A DNA stretch of 15,737 nucleotides, from assembly GCA_946480015.1 (NCBI GenBank), contig CAMLIL010000115.1:1-15737 (forward strand). The letters are read 5' to 3'. Below, one piece after another: positions 1 to 7,076 of the stretch. The notes beneath the pieces are model-generated. The model was not told the DNA's origin. It worked only from the letters and a program-made list of their open reading frames with translations, and ran no database searches. The DNA comes from an uncultured Oxalobacteraceae bacterium (lineage in GTDB: Bacteria > Pseudomonadota > Gammaproteobacteria > Burkholderiales > Burkholderiaceae). The position numbers and the translations under genes are program-made. The first letter of the stretch is position 1. The number at the start of each line of letters is the position of its first letter.

Positions 1-539
1 ACAGCCGCGTGCCCGCCAACGAACTGCTGGGCCTGGCCCCGGGCGAACTGTTCGTACACCGCAACATCGCCAACGTGGTCGTGCATTCCGACCTGAACTG
101 CCTGACCGTACTGCAATTTGCCATCGACGTGCTGAAGGTCAAGCACATCATCGTCTGCGGCCACTACGGCTGCTCGGGCGTGCATGCGGCCATGATCAAC
201 CGCCGCGTCGGCCTGGCCGACAACTGGCTGCGCCATGTGCAGGACGTGCACCAGAAGCACGAGCGCTACCTCGGCGACGTGCTGCCGTCGAAGGAACGCG
301 CCGACCGCCTGTGCGAACTGAACGTCATCGAGCAGGTCGTCAACACCGCCCAGACCACCATCGTCCAGGATGCCTGGGAACGCGGCCAGCCGCTGACCAT
401 CCATGGCTGGGTCTACGGCTTGCAGGACGGCCTGCTGCGCGATTTGGGCATGAGCGTCAGCCATGCCGAAGACCTGGCGCCGCGCTCCAAGGCCCGTCTG
501 CTGGCGTATGAAGACGGCATCGACGCGCCCGCCAAATAA
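1..539 (+). CDS. can: Beta-class carbonic anhydrase, 5'-truncated by window edge
   Basis: Cytoplasmic zinc enzyme that interconverts CO2 and bicarbonate. The window opens inside the gene: the first complete codons read Ser-Arg, the end of the family's Cys-x-Asp-x-Arg catalytic motif, followed by VPANELLGLAPGELFVHRN, typical of the family. The second pair of zinc ligands is in CGHYGCSG, with His codon 162-164 and Cys codon 171-173. About 45 N-terminal residues, including the first zinc Cys, should lie upstream, assuming the roughly 220-residue length of E. coli Can. The GTG at 9 is the in-frame Val after the motif and is not the true start. The C-terminal half is intact and ends in TAA. The next gene begins 42 bases downstream on the same strand, so co-transcription is possible. 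Family assignment is secure; the physiological role is inferred. Confidence 0.95.
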   Translation, partial: SRVPANELLGLAPGELFVHRNIANVVVHSDLNCLTVLQFAIDVLKVKHIIVCGHYGCSGVHAAMINRRVGLADNWLRHVQDVHQKHERYLGDVLPSKERADRLCELNVIEQVVNTAQTTIVQDAWERGQPLTIHGWVYGLQDGLLRDLGMSVSHAEDLAPRSKARLLAYEDGIDAPAK

Positions 540-581
540 TTGTTATGCTGTCAGGTCGCAAACTAGCCCTGGAGTAGTGTG

Positions 582-1790
582 ATGATCGAAGCTGTCAGCG
601 TTCCGCATATCGTGCCACTGGACGATATCCTGCCCGATGAACCCTTGCTGATGATGGGCGCAGGTCCGGTGCCCATTCCTCAGCGGGTGGCGGCGGCGAA
701 CTCGATCGTCATCAATCACCTGGGCGACACCATGAACAAGGTGATCGAGCAGGTCAAGGACATGGGCCGCTATGTGTTCCAGACCAAATCGCGCTACGTG
801 ATGGGTGTGGGCGGCCCGGGTTCGGCGGCCATGGAAATGGCGATCGCCAACCTGGTGCGTCCGGGCGAGAAGGTACTGTGCATCTGCAACGGCTACTTCA
901 GCCGCCGCATGGCGGAAATGGTCGGCCGCGTGCGCGGCGAAGCGACCGTCCTGGAAATCGGCGGCAACGCGGGCGCCAGCGTCGAGCAGGTCGAGCGCGA
1001 ACTGCGCCAGAACCGCTACGACGCCATCACCCTGGTGCAGGGCGAAACCTCGAATACGGTGTGCAACCGCAATCTGGCCAGCATTTCACGGACCGCCCGC
1101 GAACTGGGTTGCCTGGTGATCGTGGACGCGGTCTGTACGCTGAGCACCATGCCGCTGGACATGGACAACTGGCACATCGATGCCGTCATCACCGGCGGCC
1201 AGAAAGGCCTGTCGTCGATTCCGGGCGTGTCGCTGCTGGCCTTCTCGGAGCACGCCTGGGCAAAGAAAATTGCCTCGCGCACTGAATTACCCTTCCACTG
1301 GTGCCTGGACGCGCAGCTGGCCGACAAGTTCTGGAATCAAAAGTCGTATCACTACACCGCGCCGGTGTCGGGCATCCTGGCGCTGCACGAAGCCTTGCGC
1401 CTGGTCTGCAGCGAAACCTTGCCCAAGCGCTTTCAGCGCCATCTGCAATGCTCGGAAGCGCTGCAGGCCGGTATCGAGGCGATGGGATTGAAGCTGCTGG
1501 TGGCCAGGGAGCACCGCCTGAATTCGGTGATCGGGATCGTCACGCCGGATCAGGTATCGTCGGACGCGGTGCGCGAACACATGTCGCGCGTGCACAAGGT
1601 GGAGATTTCCGGCGCCTTCGGCATGAATATCGTGCGCATCGGCCAGATGGGCGAACAGAGCCGCGCACATAACCTGTTCCGCACCCTGCATGCCCTCGGT
1701 TCGAGCATGCAGGCGGCCGGCGCCAAACTGGATCTGCCGGCCGGCATGGCGCAACTGGAACGGGCACTGTCGCAGCCAGCGCCCGTGTAA
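582..1790 (+). CDS. Class V PLP aminotransferase (alanine/serine-glyoxylate aminotransferase-like)
   Basis: A 402-residue fold-type I PLP enzyme of the alanine-glyoxylate / serine-glyoxylate / pyridoxamine-pyruvate aminotransferase group. Visible features are the N-terminal GAGPVPIPQRV (26-36), the glycine-rich cofactor segment GVGGPGSAAME (75-85), QGETSNTV (153-160), the PLP-ring Asp182 in VDAVCTLST, and the Schiff-base Lys208 in GGQKGLSSIPG. A likely carboxylate-binding Arg lies in VRIGQMGE near the C-terminus. A GGAG at 571-574 lies 7 bases before the ATG at 582 but only 4 bases before an in-frame GTG at 579, so the ATG is preferred. The exact substrate cannot be read from the sequence; transfer of an amino group to glyoxylate or pyruvate is most likely. 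The gene ends 3 bases before the convergent alpha-carbonic anhydrase gene. Confidence is high for the family and low for the substrate. Confidence 0.88.
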   Translation: MIEAVSVPHIVPLDDILPDEPLLMMGAGPVPIPQRVAAANSIVINHLGDTMNKVIEQVKDMGRYVFQTKSRYVMGVGGPGSAAMEMAIANLVRPGEKVLCICNGYFSRRMAEMVGRVRGEATVLEIGGNAGASVEQVERELRQNRYDAITLVQGETSNTVCNRNLASISRTARELGCLVIVDAVCTLSTMPLDMDNWHIDAVITGGQKGLSSIPGVSLLAFSEHAWAKKIASRTELPFHWCLDAQLADKFWNQKSYHYTAPVSGILALHEALRLVCSETLPKRFQRHLQCSEALQAGIEAMGLKLLVAREHRLNSVIGIVTPDQVSSDAVREHMSRVHKVEISGAFGMNIVRIGQMGEQSRAHNLFRTLHALGSSMQAAGAKLDLPAGMAQLERALSQPAPV

Positions 1791-1793
1791 AAC

Positions 1794-2543
1794 TTACATA
1801 CTTTCCATCACAACGCGCGCGTGCAGCGGCTGCACGGGGCGCGCATTGTGGGTGTACACGTGGTGGAATTGCGCCAGCTGGGCGTGCGACATTTCAACCG
1901 GCGTTTTCAGCACGAACCAGTTGACTTCCTCGCTGCATGGCGGGGTGGTCAGCGAGCCGGCGAAGTTGTAGTAGCCGTGGTTGGCAGGCAGAACCGACGC
2001 AATATCGATCGTCACGCCGTCCACCACTTGTTCATGGCCTTTTTCCTTCGGCAGATGCGAGAACACGCTGGCCAGGGTCGGGTTTTCCTTGCCTTCCTTG
2101 AACAGCACCGCCACCACAGCCAGCTTGCCTTCGGCGTTCTTGTGCACCAGGTGGGCCACCAGCGGATACGACTTGCCGTTGATGTGCTCTTCGCTCGGCG
2201 TGTGGAAGTGGAATTGCAGCAGGTCGTAATGCACGCCGCCAATGGTGATGCCGCTACCGGCATCGTAATTGGCCTGGACGGTATGACCGTTGTCGATCAC
2301 CTTCAGTGCCGTCGGCTTGTAGTCGAAGGCGATCGGGTCCAGCTTGCCCTTGGTGGTCGTGCGGATGTCGATCGGCGACTGGTTATGGCCCAGCTTGCAG
2401 GTGGAGAACTCGCTCTTCAGGCTACCCCAATGGGCAGGACCCAGCTTGCCGGTGTAGTCCCATGCGTGGGAAGGTTCGGCAAAGGCGCTCATCGGCAACG
2501 CAAGTGCGCACAGCAGCGCTGCAACAGTCATACGGGTGGTCAT
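1794..2543 (-). CDS. Secreted alpha-class carbonic anhydrase
   Basis: A 249-residue periplasmic carbonic anhydrase of the eukaryotic-like alpha class, structurally unrelated to the beta enzyme at the left edge. Residues 1-22 form a signal peptide (MTTRMTVAALLCALALPMSA, then FA) with probable cleavage before EPSHAWDY. Zinc ligands are His112 and His114 in FHFHTPSEEH and His131 in VAHLVHKN. The proton-relay pair Glu118 and Thr199 (in SLTTPPCSEEV) is present. Cys49 and Cys203 occupy the positions of the conserved disulphide of bacterial alpha enzymes, which fits an oxidising compartment. GAGG five to six bases before the ATG supports the start at 2543. In the periplasm it would hydrate CO2 escaping the cell or supply bicarbonate for uptake. 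It is convergent with the aminotransferase gene (3-base gap) and divergent from the MazG-like gene. Confidence 0.95.
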   Translation of the reverse strand: MTTRMTVAALLCALALPMSAFAEPSHAWDYTGKLGPAHWGSLKSEFSTCKLGHNQSPIDIRTTTKGKLDPIAFDYKPTALKVIDNGHTVQANYDAGSGITIGGVHYDLLQFHFHTPSEEHINGKSYPLVAHLVHKNAEGKLAVVAVLFKEGKENPTLASVFSHLPKEKGHEQVVDGVTIDIASVLPANHGYYNFAGSLTTPPCSEEVNWFVLKTPVEMSHAQLAQFHHVYTHNARPVQPLHARVVMESM

Positions 2544-2716
2544 AGTGTCCTCGTTAGAATCAATCGATAGTGTGGCGGCGGATCGTCGGCCAGCGGATAA
2601 TGCGACAGACTGCGCTGAGGTGTGCCGCTAAGCAATCATAGTCAACATCGTTATCAGTTGCGATCCGGAATTACATTTCGTTACGGAAATACCACAGCCT
2701 GAGAAAGTTTGCCTTT
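2544..2716. promoter_or_regulatory. Divergent intergenic region with ATTTC-N6-GAAAT dyad
   Basis: This 173-base gap must hold both promoters for the divergent alpha-carbonic anhydrase and MazG-like genes. I found no convincing -35/-10 pair on either strand. The only structure seen is a dyad at 2675-2690, ATTTC and GAAAT separated by six bases, 26 bases before the MazG-like start. Two CGGAA direct repeats lie at 2666-2670 and 2684-2688. It could be an operator, but short AT-rich dyads arise by chance. Confidence 0.3.
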
Positions 2717-3079
2717 ATGTCATCTGACAACAACCATCTGATTGCGCTGCGCGACGAGGTCCGCCTCTTTGTTTCCGAACGCGACTGGGATCAGTTCCAC
2801 AAACCCAGGAATCTGGCGGCCGCGCTGAGCGTCGAAGCGGCCGAACTGCTGGAGCATTTTCAGTGGCTCGATACCGGATTCAAGGAAGAATTAGGTGAGG
2901 AAAGGCGCACGCAGGTCGGCCACGAGATGGCCGATGTGCTGGTGTATCTGGTGCGCCTGGCCGACAAGCTCGACATCGACCTGGGCCAGGCGGTCACCGA
3001 AAAGATGGCGCTGAACCGCGCCAAATATCCGGCCGACAAGGTGCGCGGCGATGCGCGCAAGTACGACCAGTACGACTAG
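2717..3079 (+). CDS. MazG-like nucleotide pyrophosphohydrolase (dCTPase/RS21-C6 type)
   Basis: A 120-residue all-alpha NTP pyrophosphatase. Enzymes of this group hydrolyse a (deoxy)nucleoside triphosphate, often dCTP or a modified dCTP, to the monophosphate and pyrophosphate, which cleans the nucleotide pool. The metal-binding signature is present as Glu40-x-x-Glu43 in SVEAAELLEHFQW and Glu70-x-x-Asp73 in GHEMADVLVYLVRLAD, 26 residues apart. The N-terminal RDWDQFHKPRNLAAALSVEA and the C-terminal NRAKYPADKVRG are typical of the short single-domain members, not of the double-domain MazG partner of MazF. The start at 2717 gives a full-length domain; the upstream GAGAAAG at 2701-2707 is a weak ribosome site. 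The gene is monocistronic: it ends 6 bases before the convergent gabD stop. The exact nucleotide preference is inferred. Confidence 0.88.
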   Translation: MSSDNNHLIALRDEVRLFVSERDWDQFHKPRNLAAALSVEAAELLEHFQWLDTGFKEELGEERRTQVGHEMADVLVYLVRLADKLDIDLGQAVTEKMALNRAKYPADKVRGDARKYDQYD

Positions 3080-3085
3080 AGGCCG

Positions 3086-4540
3086 CTAGACGCCGCCCAT
3101 GCAGATGTACTTGATAACCAGATAATCGTCGATGCCGTATTTCGATCCCTCGCGCCCCAGGCCGGATTGCTTGACGCCGCCGAACGGTGCCATTTCCGTC
3201 GAGATCAGGCCGGTGTTCACGCCCACCATGCCGCTTTCCAGCGCCTCGGCCACGCGCCACACGCGCCCGATGTCGCGCGCATAGAAATAGGCGGCCAGGC
3301 CGAATTCGCTGGCGTTGGCCATGGCGATCACCTCGTCCTCGGTCTTGAAGCGGAACAGCGGCGCCAGCGGGCCGAAGGTTTCTTCGCTGGCCACCCGCAT
3401 GTCCGACGTCACCCCGGTCATCACCGTGGGCTGGAAGAAACTGTGCCCCAGCGCGTGGCGCTGGCCACCGATCAATAGTTTGGCCCCCTTGGCCAGCCCG
3501 TCGGCGATGTGTTCCTCGACCTTGAGCACGGCCTTTTCCTCGATCAGCGGGCCTTGCGTAACGCCCGGCTCGGTGCCGTCCCCCACCTTCAGCTTGCCGA
3601 CCGCGGCGACCAGCTTTTGCGCGAACGCGTCGTACACGCCATCCTGCACATACAGGCGGTTGGCGCACACGCAGGTCTGGCCGGCGTTGCGGTACTTGGA
3701 GGCGATCGCGCCTTCGACCGCCGCATCGATATCGGCGTCGTCGAACACGATGAAAGGCGCATTGCCGCCCAGTTCCAGCGACAGTTTCTTGACCGTGGGC
3801 GCGCACTGTTCCATCAGCAAGCGCCCGACCTGGGTCGAGCCGGTGAAAGTAAGCTTCCTGACGATGGGGTTGCCGGTCATTTCAGCGCCGATCGATTTGG
3901 AGTCGCCCGTGACGACGCTGAACACGCCTTTCGGCACGCCGGCGCGCTCGGCCAGCACGGCCAGCGCCAGGGCCGAAAACGGCGTCAGTTCAGCCGGCTT
4001 GACGACCATCGGGCAACCGGCCGCCAGCGCCGGACCGGCCTTGCGCGTGATCATCGCCGCCGGAAAATTCCATGGCGTGATCGCCGCGCACACGCCGATC
4101 GGCTCACGCGTGACGACGATGCGCCGGTCCGGCCAGGGCGAGGCCAGGGTATCGCCGGCGACCCGCTTGCCTTCCTCGGCAAACCATTCGATGAACGATG
4201 CCGCGTAGACGATTTCGCCCCTGGATTCGGCCATCGGCTTGCCTTGTTCGGCCGTCATGATCAGGGCCAGGTCGTCGGCGTTGGCCAGCATCAGGTCATT
4301 CCATTTGCGCAGGATGACGGCGCGTTCCTTGGCGCTCTTCTTGCGCCACGCCGGCCAGGCCGCGTTGGCCGCATCGATGGCGCGCCGGGTTTCGGCCGCG
4401 CCCATGTGCGGTACCGAACCCAGCGATTCGCCGGTGGCCGGATTGCTGACTTTGATGACGCTGTTGTCGTCGGCACTGCACCACTCGCCATTGATAAAAC
4501 ATTGCTGACGCAGCAGGGAGGGGTCTTTCAAATTAAGCAT
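3086..4540 (-). CDS. gabD: NAD(P)-dependent succinate-semialdehyde dehydrogenase
   Basis: Oxidises succinate semialdehyde to succinate, the last step of GABA catabolism feeding the TCA cycle. The 484 residues match the usual GabD length. Motifs are in order: PWNFPAAMITRKAGPALAAG (156-175), the coenzyme loop FTGSTQVG (232-239), the general base Glu256 in LELGGN, the nucleophile Cys290 in NAGQTCVCANR, and EETFGP plus FGGVKQSGLGREGS near the C-terminus. The CVC pair is the GabD-type arrangement. GAGGTG lies five bases before the ATG at 4540, which favours it over an in-frame GTG at 4543. The gene is divergent from puuD across a 253-base control region. That neighbourhood, with the gamma-glutamyl polyamine enzymes, supports succinate semialdehyde rather than another aldehyde as substrate. 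Confidence 0.93.
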   Translation of the reverse strand: MLNLKDPSLLRQQCFINGEWCSADDNSVIKVSNPATGESLGSVPHMGAAETRRAIDAANAAWPAWRKKSAKERAVILRKWNDLMLANADDLALIMTAEQGKPMAESRGEIVYAASFIEWFAEEGKRVAGDTLASPWPDRRIVVTREPIGVCAAITPWNFPAAMITRKAGPALAAGCPMVVKPAELTPFSALALAVLAERAGVPKGVFSVVTGDSKSIGAEMTGNPIVRKLTFTGSTQVGRLLMEQCAPTVKKLSLELGGNAPFIVFDDADIDAAVEGAIASKYRNAGQTCVCANRLYVQDGVYDAFAQKLVAAVGKLKVGDGTEPGVTQGPLIEEKAVLKVEEHIADGLAKGAKLLIGGQRHALGHSFFQPTVMTGVTSDMRVASEETFGPLAPLFRFKTEDEVIAMANASEFGLAAYFYARDIGRVWRVAEALESGMVGVNTGLISTEMAPFGGVKQSGLGREGSKYGIDDYLVIKYICMGGV

Positions 4541-4550
4541 CACAACACCT

Positions 4551-4576
4551 CATGATCGTCGTATCGATCCGTCATG
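4551..4576. promoter_or_regulatory. Dyad symmetry upstream of gabD
   Basis: Two nested inverted repeats lie 11-36 bases before the gabD start codon. GATCG at 4554-4558 pairs with CGATC at 4565-4569, and CATGA at 4551-4555 with TCATG at 4572-4576, the latter offset by the CG at 4570-4571. The symmetry and position would suit a repressor operator overlapping the gabD leader. No regulator gene or matching second site was recognised in the window, so this is only a candidate. Confidence 0.35.
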
Positions 4577-4717
4577 GTAGCCGTTTTTGCCAAGACCGGC
4601 AGGCGGCTGGGGAACCAGCTGTGTTGGCACGTTTGTCAACTTTCACTTAAGCTAGAAATGCAACGACCGCGGCCACCGCCGCTCGCGTTTAAATCGATTT
4701 CGTTCTATCATGAACTC

Positions 4718-4764
4718 AAGGGGGCCTCGAAAAACCGCGCAGTAGGTTTTATCGAAGTCCCCTT
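4718..4764 (+). promoter_or_regulatory. Long imperfect hairpin in puuD leader
   Basis: The left arm 4718-4736 (AAGGGGGCCTCGAAAAACC) pairs with the right arm 4745-4764 (GGTTTTATCGAAGTCCCCTT) around an eight-base loop. About 18 of 19 positions pair, counting one G-U wobble; there is one C-A mismatch and one single-base bulge. It ends 29 bases before the puuD ATG. Neither strand has a T-run after it, so it is not an intrinsic terminator. It is either an operator or an RNA leader structure acting on puuD expression. Confidence 0.6.
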
Positions 4765-4793
4765 CAAGTGCCCACCCGCAAAGAGACGGCATT

Positions 4794-5558
4794 ATGCGCA
4801 AACCCATCGTTCTCGTTCCTGCCTGCGTGCGCCAAATTGGTGACCATCCGTACCATGCCGCGCAGATGAAGTATGTCGATGCAGTCGTCGTCGGCGCCGA
4901 CTGCGCGCCGCTGGTCCTGCCCGCCCTGGGCGACCGCCTCGACCTCGAAACCATGCTGGCCGCGTGCGACGGCATCATGCTGACCGGCTCGGCCTCCAAC
5001 GTGCATCCGAGCCACTACGAACAGACGGTGTACAACCCTCAATTGCCGCAAGACCTGGCGCGCGACGCCACGGTGTTGCCGTTGATCCGCGCCGCCGTCA
5101 AGCGCGGCATTCCCGTCATCGCCATTTGCCGTGGTTTTCAGGAAATGAACGTGGCGCTGGGCGGCAGCCTGCACCAGGCGGTGCAGGAAGTCGAAGGCAA
5201 GATGGACCACCGCGAAAATCCCGCGCTGCCGCTGGAAGAACAGTACGGCCCCGCCCATCCGGTGTTCCTCACGCCCGGCGGCATGCTCGCACGCATCCTC
5301 GGCGAGGTGCCGTGCATTCCCGTCAACTCGCTGCACGGCCAGGGCATCGACCGCCTGGCCGAGGGCATCGCCGTCGAAGCGGTGGCCGAAGATGGGCTGA
5401 TCGAAGCGTTCTCGGTACCGGCCTCGCCCGGCTTCGCGCTGGCCCTGCAATGGCACCCCGAGTGGCGCATTGCCGACAACCCCGATTCGATGAAAATGTT
5501 CGGCGCCTTCGGCCAGGCCTGCCGCTTGTACCAGGCCAAGCACGGGAGGCGTGCATGA
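4794..5558 (+). CDS. puuD: Gamma-glutamyl-GABA hydrolase (class I glutamine amidotransferase-like)
   Basis: Hydrolyses gamma-glutamyl-gamma-aminobutyrate to glutamate and GABA, removing the gamma-glutamyl carrier in the glutamylated putrescine pathway. It is the counterpart of SpuA in Pseudomonas. The 254 residues match E. coli PuuD. The nucleophile is Cys112 in AICRGFQEMNVALGGSLHQ, and the triad is completed by His221 and Glu223 in LQWHPEW. The oxyanion region GIMLTGSASNVHPSHY (60-75) is typical. AAAGAGA lies 7 bases before the ATG. It is the first gene of a plus-strand operon followed by a mini-ORF, puuA and spuC. Its stop codon is embedded in an ATGA overlap with the mini-ORF. A long hairpin occupies its leader. 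The assignment rests on both motifs and neighbours. Confidence 0.93.
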   Translation: MRKPIVLVPACVRQIGDHPYHAAQMKYVDAVVVGADCAPLVLPALGDRLDLETMLAACDGIMLTGSASNVHPSHYEQTVYNPQLPQDLARDATVLPLIRAAVKRGIPVIAICRGFQEMNVALGGSLHQAVQEVEGKMDHRENPALPLEEQYGPAHPVFLTPGGMLARILGEVPCIPVNSLHGQGIDRLAEGIAVEAVAEDGLIEAFSVPASPGFALALQWHPEWRIADNPDSMKMFGAFGQACRLYQAKHGRRA

Positions 5559-5614
5559 CTTCACAATCCACAATGACCTTGTACGAAAGGTGGGCCGCCC
5601 GACGCGTACCGTAG
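5555..5614 (+). CDS. Possible 19-residue coupled leader peptide between puuD and puuA
   Basis: The peptide reads MTSQSTMTLYERWAARRVP, then TAG. Its ATG overlaps the puuD TGA as ATGA, and a strong Shine-Dalgarno sequence GGGAGG (5544-5549) sits five bases upstream, better than that of most genes here. The second half of the frame contains a modest inverted repeat: GTACG 5581-5585 with CGTAC 5605-5609, and GGG/CCC inside. puuA begins 71 bases after the stop. Three of its last eight residues are Arg. It could be a regulatory leader peptide controlling puuA, a real small protein, or the leftover start of a decayed gene. I recognise no family. Translation is plausible from the signals but unproven. 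Confidence 0.45.
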   Translation: MTSQSTMTLYERWAARRVP

Positions 5615-5685
5615 CTTCGCTTGCCATTTCCCCTTCTTGAAGCACGCGTGCGCCACCGCGCCCGCAAGACCACAGAGAGACCATC

Positions 5686-7056
5686 ATGGCAATCCGCGAA
5701 AACTTTACCTATACCGATATGGATCTGTGGCTCAATGAAAAGCGAGTCACCGAAATCGAATGTCTGATCCCCGACCTGACCGGGGTCGCCCGCGGCAAAA
5801 TCCTGCCGCGCGCCAAATTCACCCAGGAACGCGGCATGCGCATCCCCGAGCAGGTGCTGGGCATGACCGTGACCGGCAATTATCCGGTCGACGACAGTGC
5901 CTACGACCGCGCCATTTCCACCACCGACCGCGACATGATCCTCAAGGCCGACCCGACCACCATCACCATGGTGCCGTGGGCGGTCGATCCGACCGCGCAG
6001 GTGATCCACGACTGCTATTTCGCCGACGGCAAGCTGGTCGACTTCGCGCCGCGCACGGTACTGCGGCGCGTGCTCAAACTGTACGCCGACCGCGGCTGGA
6101 AGCCGGTGGTCGCGCCCGAGCTGGAGTTCTACCTCACGGCCAAGAACATCGACCCCGACCTGCCCCTCAAACCGCCGGTGGGCCGCAGCGGCCGCGCCGA
6201 AACCAGCCGCCAGGTCTACAGCATCGACGCGGTCAATGAATTCGACCCGCTGTTCGAGGACATCTACGACTATTGCGAGATGATGAACCTCGACGTCGAC
6301 ACCCTCATCCACGAGATCGGCGCCGGGCAAATGGAAATCAACTTCCTGCATGGCGACCCGCTCGGCCTGGCCGACAAAGTCTTCTTCTTCAAGCGCACCC
6401 TGCGCGAAGCGGCGCTCAAGCACGACATGTACGCCACCTTCATGGCCAAGCCGATGGCCGGCGAACCGGGTTCGGCCATGCACGTGCACCAGAGCGTGGT
6501 CGATTCGCGCACCGGTCAGAACATTTTCAGCAACGAGGACGGCTCGCCCTCGCAGCTGTTCAAGAATTACATCGGCGGGCTGCAGCGCTTCATGCCCTCG
6601 GCCATGGCGATCGTCGCACCCTACGTCAACTCCTACCGCCGCATCGTGCGCCACACCGCCGCGCCGATCAACATCCAGTGGGGCCTGGACAACCGCACCG
6701 TGGGCTTTCGCGTGCCCGAGTCCGGCGTGCAGGACCGCCGCGTCGAGAACCGCATCATCGGCGCCGATGCCAACCCCTATCTGGCGCTGGCCGTCACCCT
6801 GGCCTGCGGCTACCTCGGCATGACCGAGCAGCTGGAACCGACCCCGATGATGACCGGCAGCGCCTACGACATGCCGTTCGAGCTGCCGCAAGGCTTGCCC
6901 GAAGCCCTGCACCTGCTGCGCGCCGAAGACCAGCTGCGCACCGTGCTGGGCGAGCGCTTCATCGACGTGTATGCCGCCATCAAGGACCTCGAACACCAGG
7001 AATTCATGACCGTCATCAGTCCCTGGGAACGCGACCATTTGCTGCTGCATGTCTGA
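5686..7056 (+). CDS. puuA: Gamma-glutamylputrescine synthetase (glutamine synthetase family)
   Basis: ATP-dependent ligase joining glutamate to an amine, most likely putrescine or another polyamine: the entry step of the glutamylation pathway. It is the counterpart of SpuB/PauA. The 456-residue glutamine synthetase fold opens with the beta-grasp segment IECLIPDLTGVARGKILPRA (24-43), then has metal ligands in APELEFYL (Glu145, Glu147) and GAGQMEINF (Glu217), GSAMHVHQS (262-270), Arg/Glu in RRVENRIIGADANPYLALA, and a C-terminal helical part. The DLTGVARGK signature and the polyamine neighbours separate it from the ammonia-assimilating GlnA. AYDMP at 393-397 lies roughly where GlnA carries its adenylylation tyrosine loop; whether that matters here is unknown. 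GAGAGA precedes the ATG at 5686. spuC follows after 20 bases, so the two are surely co-transcribed. The exact amine cannot be read. Confidence 0.9.
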   Translation: MAIRENFTYTDMDLWLNEKRVTEIECLIPDLTGVARGKILPRAKFTQERGMRIPEQVLGMTVTGNYPVDDSAYDRAISTTDRDMILKADPTTITMVPWAVDPTAQVIHDCYFADGKLVDFAPRTVLRRVLKLYADRGWKPVVAPELEFYLTAKNIDPDLPLKPPVGRSGRAETSRQVYSIDAVNEFDPLFEDIYDYCEMMNLDVDTLIHEIGAGQMEINFLHGDPLGLADKVFFFKRTLREAALKHDMYATFMAKPMAGEPGSAMHVHQSVVDSRTGQNIFSNEDGSPSQLFKNYIGGLQRFMPSAMAIVAPYVNSYRRIVRHTAAPINIQWGLDNRTVGFRVPESGVQDRRVENRIIGADANPYLALAVTLACGYLGMTEQLEPTPMMTGSAYDMPFELPQGLPEALHLLRAEDQLRTVLGERFIDVYAAIKDLEHQEFMTVISPWERDHLLLHV

Positions 7057-7076
7057 TTAGTCAACCGGAGAGAATC

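Noticed and set aside
2717..3079. Antitoxin-type MazG in a toxin-antitoxin or phage-defence system
   Set aside because: Single-domain dCTPase-like form, no toxin or defence partner nearby, and it stands alone between two metabolic genes.
4625..4640. TTGGCACG resembling a sigma-54 -24 element
   Set aside because: The GC expected 10 bases after the GG is AA (4638-4639), so the -12 element is missing.
4633..4661. TTGTCA/TTGACA-like -35 boxes upstream of puuD and gabD
   Set aside because: Neither strand has an acceptable -10 hexamer at 16-18 bases.
5323..7050. Open frame of 575 codons antisense to puuD/puuA
   Set aside because: It lies opposite two well-identified enzymes, its predicted protein is His/Gln/Val-rich without recognisable domains, and long antisense frames are expected from GC-rich third positions.
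6273..7076. Upstream extension of the spuC frame into puuA
   Set aside because: It overlaps catalytic parts of puuA in another frame and gives an Arg-rich peptide; CGGAGAGA marks the ATG at 7077.
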